Below, piece after piece: positions 61,001 through 64,000 of a DNA stretch of 64,000 nt (positions are counted from its first letter, which is position 1; each line of letters opens with the position of its first letter). The translations under genes and the position numbers were made by a program. Origin of the DNA: Atriophallophorus winterbourni (lineage: Eukaryota > Platyhelminthes > Trematoda > Plagiorchiida > Microphallidae). A model generated the notes under the pieces. The model was not told where the DNA came from. It did not search any database and saw only the letters and a program-made list of their open reading frames with translations. The stretch spans positions 1 through 64,000 of the forward strand of contig JACCGJ010019688.1 in assembly GCA_013407085.1 (NCBI GenBank). Reading direction: 5' to 3'.

Positions 61001-62278
61001 GTCGTTGAAGGCAATACAGCAGGTAATCTGGCCAATGAGATTTAACTTTCCTCCAGATGCGCTGCGTGCAACATGACTGGTGGGATTTATGTTTGGTTTG
61101 CCAACCGATCGCCAAGTGTCTTCCGATATTATAGTGATGTCGGAGGCAGTGTCAACTTGAAAACGGGTGGGCGTACCATTTAGCGTGACGGTAAGGTACT
61201 TCCGTCGATTTCTCACATCCCCTTGGAAGGTTGAAAAGACGGGATAGGAGCGATAAGTTTTATTATTGGAATGATTCAGTACAGATTTCTTATTAAAATA
61301 CTTCGCACGGCAGTAATTTTCTTTATGCCCCATTCTGTTGCAATTCTGGCATCTGTGTTTCTTGAATGGGCAAAAACGCACAAAATGCCATTCTCCACAT
61401 TGCCAGCACTTGGATGGGGGCTTGGGTTTTTGAGCTGTCTTGAGCAGCTTTGGTTGTCGTGGTAGATGCGAAGACGGTTGTTCAGTGTTCTTCTGTTCTG
61501 GTTGATGTACCGCCTGGATTGTAAAATTGTCGTGATGGTTCGATTGCACGAGAGCGGAGTCGTTTTTAATGTTCAAGAGACGTCGGTGTTCTTCTCCGAT
61601 TGCTTGGAGTGTCATAGTCGGATCCTGCTCTAGACGATTCAGTAAGCGAGTCCGAATTTCCGTAAATCGCGAGGATCGCAGACTGCTGATAAAAATGAGA
61701 CATTTAAATTGATCCTCTGTCAGGGAGCGCAATTTGAAGCGTTCACACTCTCTATTAACGTCTCCTAGATGTGTCACAAAATCGGTTGTTTCATCCATGA
61801 CTAAATTGAGACAGCGGTAACGAATACTGAAGAGAGACGATTGATCACCAAAACATTGCTTGAGTGATTCGACTGTCTCTTCAAATGTACGGTCGCGTGG
61901 GTTCTGAGGCAGAATTAAATTGCAATATTTGTCTAATTCCGCTGCGCCCAATTTACGCAACAGCAGTCGAACTTTGCAGTCATCTCCCAGGTCCTTGAGG
62001 TCTATTCGGAATATATCTTCATAACGCCGGAACCACGTGTCAAAAGTCACATTATTTTCCGGGTCAAAGTGAAATTCCATTATAGACGACATGAGAGATT
62101 CGGTAGATGGAGATTTGGGATCATTCGCAGAAGAATTTCCTTCTTTTATCTGGAGTATTCGTTCGAGCAACTGTTGTAAAAGTGACACTTCTGATTCAGC
62201 GGACATCATGGAAAACACCCCGTCGCCAGTTGTTATGTCTGTGCTGCACTGTTGTTGTGCACCAGTCCGTTGGGTCAA
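58073..62278 (-). CDS. gag-pol: Ty3/Gypsy retrotransposon Gag-Pol polyprotein, intact single frame
   Basis: 1401 codons without a break. Gag-like region (about 25-240); two zinc knuckles (Cys291-X2-Cys-X3-His-X4-Cys303, one residue shorter than usual, and canonical 310-323); protease with Asp-Thr-Ala-Ser at 376-379; reverse transcriptase (about 545-710) with KLDLSEAYLQ (Asp599) and YLDD (661-662); RNase H with Asp808, Glu850, Asp875; integrase with His1034/His1037/Cys1067/Cys1070 and catalytic Asp1098, Asp1152, Glu1188 (D,D35E). The order PR-RT-RH-IN is that of Ty3/Gypsy, and the reverse transcriptase recalls Mag-like or K02A2.6-like elements. No envelope gene. The first Met lies inside the 5' LTR remnant; Met24/Met25, just after the primer-binding site, is the more likely start. 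Gag and Pol share one frame, so no frameshift is needed. Confidence 0.97.
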   Translation of the reverse strand: MTQRTGAQQQCSTDITTGDGVFSMMSAESEVSLLQQLLERILQIKEGNSSANDPKSPSTESLMSSIMEFHFDPENNVTFDTWFRRYEDIFRIDLKDLGDDCKVRLLLRKLGAAELDKYCNLILPQNPRDRTFEETVESLKQCFGDQSSLFSIRYRCLNLVMDETTDFVTHLGDVNRECERFKLRSLTEDQFKCLIFISSLRSSRFTEIRTRLLNRLEQDPTMTLQAIGEEHRRLLNIKNDSALVQSNHHDNFTIQAVHQPEQKNTEQPSSHLPRQPKLLKTAQKPKPPSKCWQCGEWHFVRFCPFKKHRCQNCNRMGHKENYCRAKYFNKKSVLNHSNNKTYRSYPVFSTFQGDVRNRRKYLTVTLNGTPTRFQVDTASDITIISEDTWRSVGKPNINPTSHVARSASGGKLNLIGQITCCIAFNDTQLEGVCYVSKHPNLNLLGLDWLENLKLLDFPLNTVCHAVNQSTDDWVKQIQLKFPKVFQDGLGYCRKTSAKLTLKPNANPTFRPKRPVPYALLESVDKELDRLQAAGVIKPVNYSAWAAPIVIVKKPNGSLRVCADYSTGLNASLADHQYPLPLPEDLFARLNGGQCFAKLDLSEAYLQIEVAEESRELLTINTHRGLFQYQRLPFGVKTAPAIFQQVMDTMLQGLPYAAAYLDDIIIVGSNVDELRDRIKEVLKRINEYGFRLRAEKCEFFMESIRYLGFIIDRHGRRPDPSNIDAIQNMPPPHDIPTLRSFLGLVSHYGEFLPSLHKLRGPLNNLLKKDIPWIWSEETQQAFEKIKSMLTSDLLLTHYDPRLPIVLASDASSYGIGAVISHVFKDGTEKAIAHAARSLTSAERNYSQIEKEALAIIFAIKKFHKMLYGRKFTLLTDHKPLLAIFASKKGIPVYTANRLQRWSTILLGYNFDIKYISTGKIGQADALSRLITENTIEEDMVAQTTLDADVSCLLSTTMMKLPVTVDQIRDATLEDPVLQKVFEYHKSRWPISVQDPELQQFRHRQNSLSIVDGCLMFSDRVVIPKKLRSTVLKQFHTSHPGINRMKALARSFVYWPLMDSHIENLVSSCSKCQSALKSPTKCEPHPWPNPTEPWSRIHLDFAGPLNGISYLLLVDSHSKWPEVFPLTNTTTRTTIKKLQETFARFGYPKTLVTDNGSQFTSNEFGSFCRQHGMKHIRTPPYHPQSNGQVERFVDTFKRAMLKAAGEGNTEDVLQKFLTFYRITPNPNVPGAISPAEVMLRQKPRTIFDLMRPNTVNHTNKNLKMKAKCNRHNGAKLRKFMVGQNVLAKDYRGDEIKWTPGIVSKIVGHVCYEIMVGKETWVRHANQLRASGAKRNSPSMQETPLEILLGEFNLKSPEQTKPTEEDHPRINSPECRQRRRTDRRRIPVTRLQVNPKLKSYDNQT
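62218..62228 (-). other. Candidate primer-binding site
   Basis: On the - strand TGGCGACGGGG starts two bases after the TAACA end of the 5' LTR. TGG at this place pairs with the CCA end of a tRNA. I could not name the tRNA. Confidence 0.6.
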
Positions 62279-62361
62279 GAGAGAACGAAATGTTCACTCA
62301 AATCTTCTATTTAAATTGTTACGAATGCCCAAAGTGTATCACAATGAGCGAATTGTGTGAA
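62231..62361 (-). mobile_element. 5' LTR remnant of Ty3/Gypsy element
   Basis: About 130 bp matching the inner part of the 225-bp 3' LTR (TCTGTGCTGCACTGTTGTTG, GTGTATCACAA and so on). It differs by roughly one substitution in ten bases plus several small indels. The outer, U3-equivalent part of about 100 bp is missing; repeat A follows instead. The promoter part of the 5' LTR is thus probably absent. Confidence 0.8.
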
Positions 62362-62665
62362 ACCCGCGACCGGTTTCGTGCTGTTTGTACTCATCAAGTA
62401 AGGACAGTAGGATCAAGCTCTGTGTGTGTGATAGAAATGCATTCAAATGAGCTTTTTTGTTCATGGTAATGGGTTGAACATGTGATTGAACAGGTTGATC
62501 GTATCAACCTTACCAAAAATAGCATCCACTGTTGCATATGCATGTGGTTCCTGATCCTATTGTCCCTATCTGATGAGCGCAAACAGCACGAAACCGGTCG
62601 TGGTTGTGTGTATGTGATGGAAATGCAAGCAAATGAGCTTTTTTTGTTCATTGTCATGTGTTTAA
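62362..62665. repeat. Repeat A: half forward, two inverted copies
   Basis: After CGCGACCGGTTTCGTGCTG and ACTCATCAAGTAAGGACAG (forward), an inverted GTGTGATAGAAATGCATTCA ... GAGCTTTTTTGTTCAT follows (to about 62467), and another inverted, nearly complete copy lies at about 62555-62665 (GATGAGCGCAAACAGCACGA ... AGCAAATGAGC). Confidence 0.75.
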
Positions 62666-64000
62666 ACCCAGTATACCTGAGCATGGGCTAATGTGATTGA
62701 ACAGGTTGGACTTACCAAACTTATCCAACAGTGGCATCCAAACGCAACTTATTTAAAATGTAGTGTATTATTCAGTGAGCAAAATCATATAAGCGGCACA
62801 AATTTCAAGGGCGATATCGGCTCTAAACTATTATACCATAAGTTGGAAGACAAGGTGAAAATAACCAGCGAAATTTTAGTTACTCACTCATGAATCTTAT
62901 AGATAATCCCCAAGGCATTTACACAATGAACTATTACACCTCGAAGCACATGAATGACACTTGGAAACCTGAATTAAATTGAATTTTAGCTATTTGTTAT
63001 TTCGGGTTATTAAAGGTGAGAAATCACAAATCGCATCAAGTGTAAAAATAAATCGCATAACTTGTCCAGGTTTGTACATAATTTGAAACCCAGTTTGGTC
63101 TGCTTCGTCAATTTGATCATGGTTCTAGTAATGATCAAAATTCAGCACCTACTACAACCAGACTCTACTCAAAAAGGTTAAATTTTGCGAACCCAACACA
63201 TATTCATTTTCAAATGCTTTCACAGGAAATATCGCAGATTAACGATTGATAATGTCAGATGCATATCCAGAAACATACAGTTCCTTTCCATTCTACGAAA
63301 GTGGCACACCTTCGCTATCATTGAAAAATAAGTTTTGAAATTGCATAAAAAACAGATTTTGACCATTCAATATGTATCACGCAGATTAGATCATTCGGAA
63401 GTTTTGAACTACGTTTCACCTACCATGTCAGCTAGTAAGACCTTATGATTGAACCTAATGTTTAATCAGTTCGTTTTCATATTTGTTGACCTTTCAAGTT
63501 CAACAATTTTCCAGCAGCTACTCAGAGTAAATTGTGCATAATAATCCAAATTACATGTGATGGTTTCTGGTTAACCGGCCAAAACTCCACAACGCTTTTT
63601 GGCTAAATAAGCTAAATAACAATAATAGAAATATTGATGATAACTTTTCTATATAATCTCAGATAATTACATGACTTGGGTGAGTAGCGAATATCCTTTC
63701 TGGTTTAATTATCCGTGTCTATGGTAAATTCAAGATGACGCATACTAGCTTGAATCTATGGTAGTGAAACTTAAAGTCTTCACATAAGGTTCTAACAAGA
63801 GTTGGATGCTTGCAATTTATGAAGCATTCGTCTAAGTTTGGAGGACACACACCTCGCCGTCCTATGGTTATAGTTAAGCTTACTGCTTTTTCTACCGTAA
63901 AAATGTCTGAGTTCTGAGTTCTGAGGTTAGAGCGTAAATGCTTGAGGTAAAAATTCGAAAGTGCTGTCTAATGCGGGCCCACAGATCATGCTCTCAATAA
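62666..64000. other. No gene recognised
   Basis: AT-rich. A trace at about 63850-63900 (ATGGTTATAGTTAAGCTTAC) resembles the 3' end of the CR1-like copy at about 18390 and may be a 3'-end remnant. Confidence 0.45.

Noticed and set aside
62231..62278. First 16 codons of the long gag-pol frame as true N-terminus
   Set aside because: They lie inside the 5' LTR remnant; a start after the primer-binding site (Met24/25, 62204-62209) is more credible.
58307..62360. Multiple + strand frames across the Ty3/Gypsy element
   Set aside because: They are shadows of the intact - strand polyprotein.
1..64000. CRISPR arrays, bacterial operons, prophage
   Set aside because: The window is eukaryotic; no regularly spaced short direct repeats with unique spacers and no dense same-strand ORFs.

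Overview
The window reads as a repeat-rich, AT-rich piece of a metazoan nuclear genome, most likely a flatworm and probably a digenean trematode. Three things support this: host coding sequence comes as short GT-AG exons spread over many kilobases, one intron is only 37 bp long (the size class known from schistosome genes), and the interspersed load is CR1-like LINEs, Penelope-like elements and a single-ORF Ty3/Gypsy element, a mix usual in flukes. I cannot fix the genus.

Host genes. (1) About 1.4-24.8 kb, + strand: at least eleven candidate exons of one multi-exon gene. The exon at 8332-8582 looks like the second half of a cyclic-nucleotide-binding (CNB) fold, and the whole resembles CNBD2-type proteins. 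Introns are loaded with retroelement remnants, while the 3' exons are tightly packed. (2) 25644-27488, - strand: an uninterrupted 614-residue ELAV/Hu-family RNA-binding protein with three RRMs, convergent with gene 1. (3) 34665 and 39096, + strand: two tandem copies of a short gene for a small secreted protein that I do not recognise. Each copy has a TATA box and a conserved CRE-like and GATA-like upstream region. The copies lie in a segmental duplication of about 2.5-3 kb, offset by 4431 bp.

Retroelements. CR1-like reverse-transcriptase fragments lie at 4.2, 16.5-18.4, 28.0-29.0, 35.7-37.5, 40.1-41.3 and (related, clade uncertain) 48.5-50.1 kb. A second LINE family, with a C-terminal C2H2 finger, lies at 0.9, 10.0, 15.3, 33.2, 45.4-46.5 and 53.1-53.8 kb. 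Penelope-like elements lie at 24.1, 29.3-30.5, 47.8 and 50.2-50.8 kb. All are broken. By contrast, 57.8-62.4 kb holds a Ty3/Gypsy element with a fully open 1401-codon gag-pol; its 3' LTR, polypurine tract and candidate primer-binding site are visible, but its 5' LTR is shortened. It sits inside a copy of an unclassified interspersed repeat. A SINE-like repeat, one copy with a clean 14-bp target-site duplication, and a roughly 570-bp TAG/GTA microsatellite complete the picture.

The most interesting region is the tandem secreted-protein locus. Over 863 bp the copies differ at only two positions. Both are T to C changes, and both fall on candidate RNA-processing signals: a GT splice donor becomes GC, and AATAAA becomes AACAAA. 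The promoter and signal-peptide region just upstream is clearly diverged. This looks like local gene conversion with a possible switch in the C-terminus or the transcript end.
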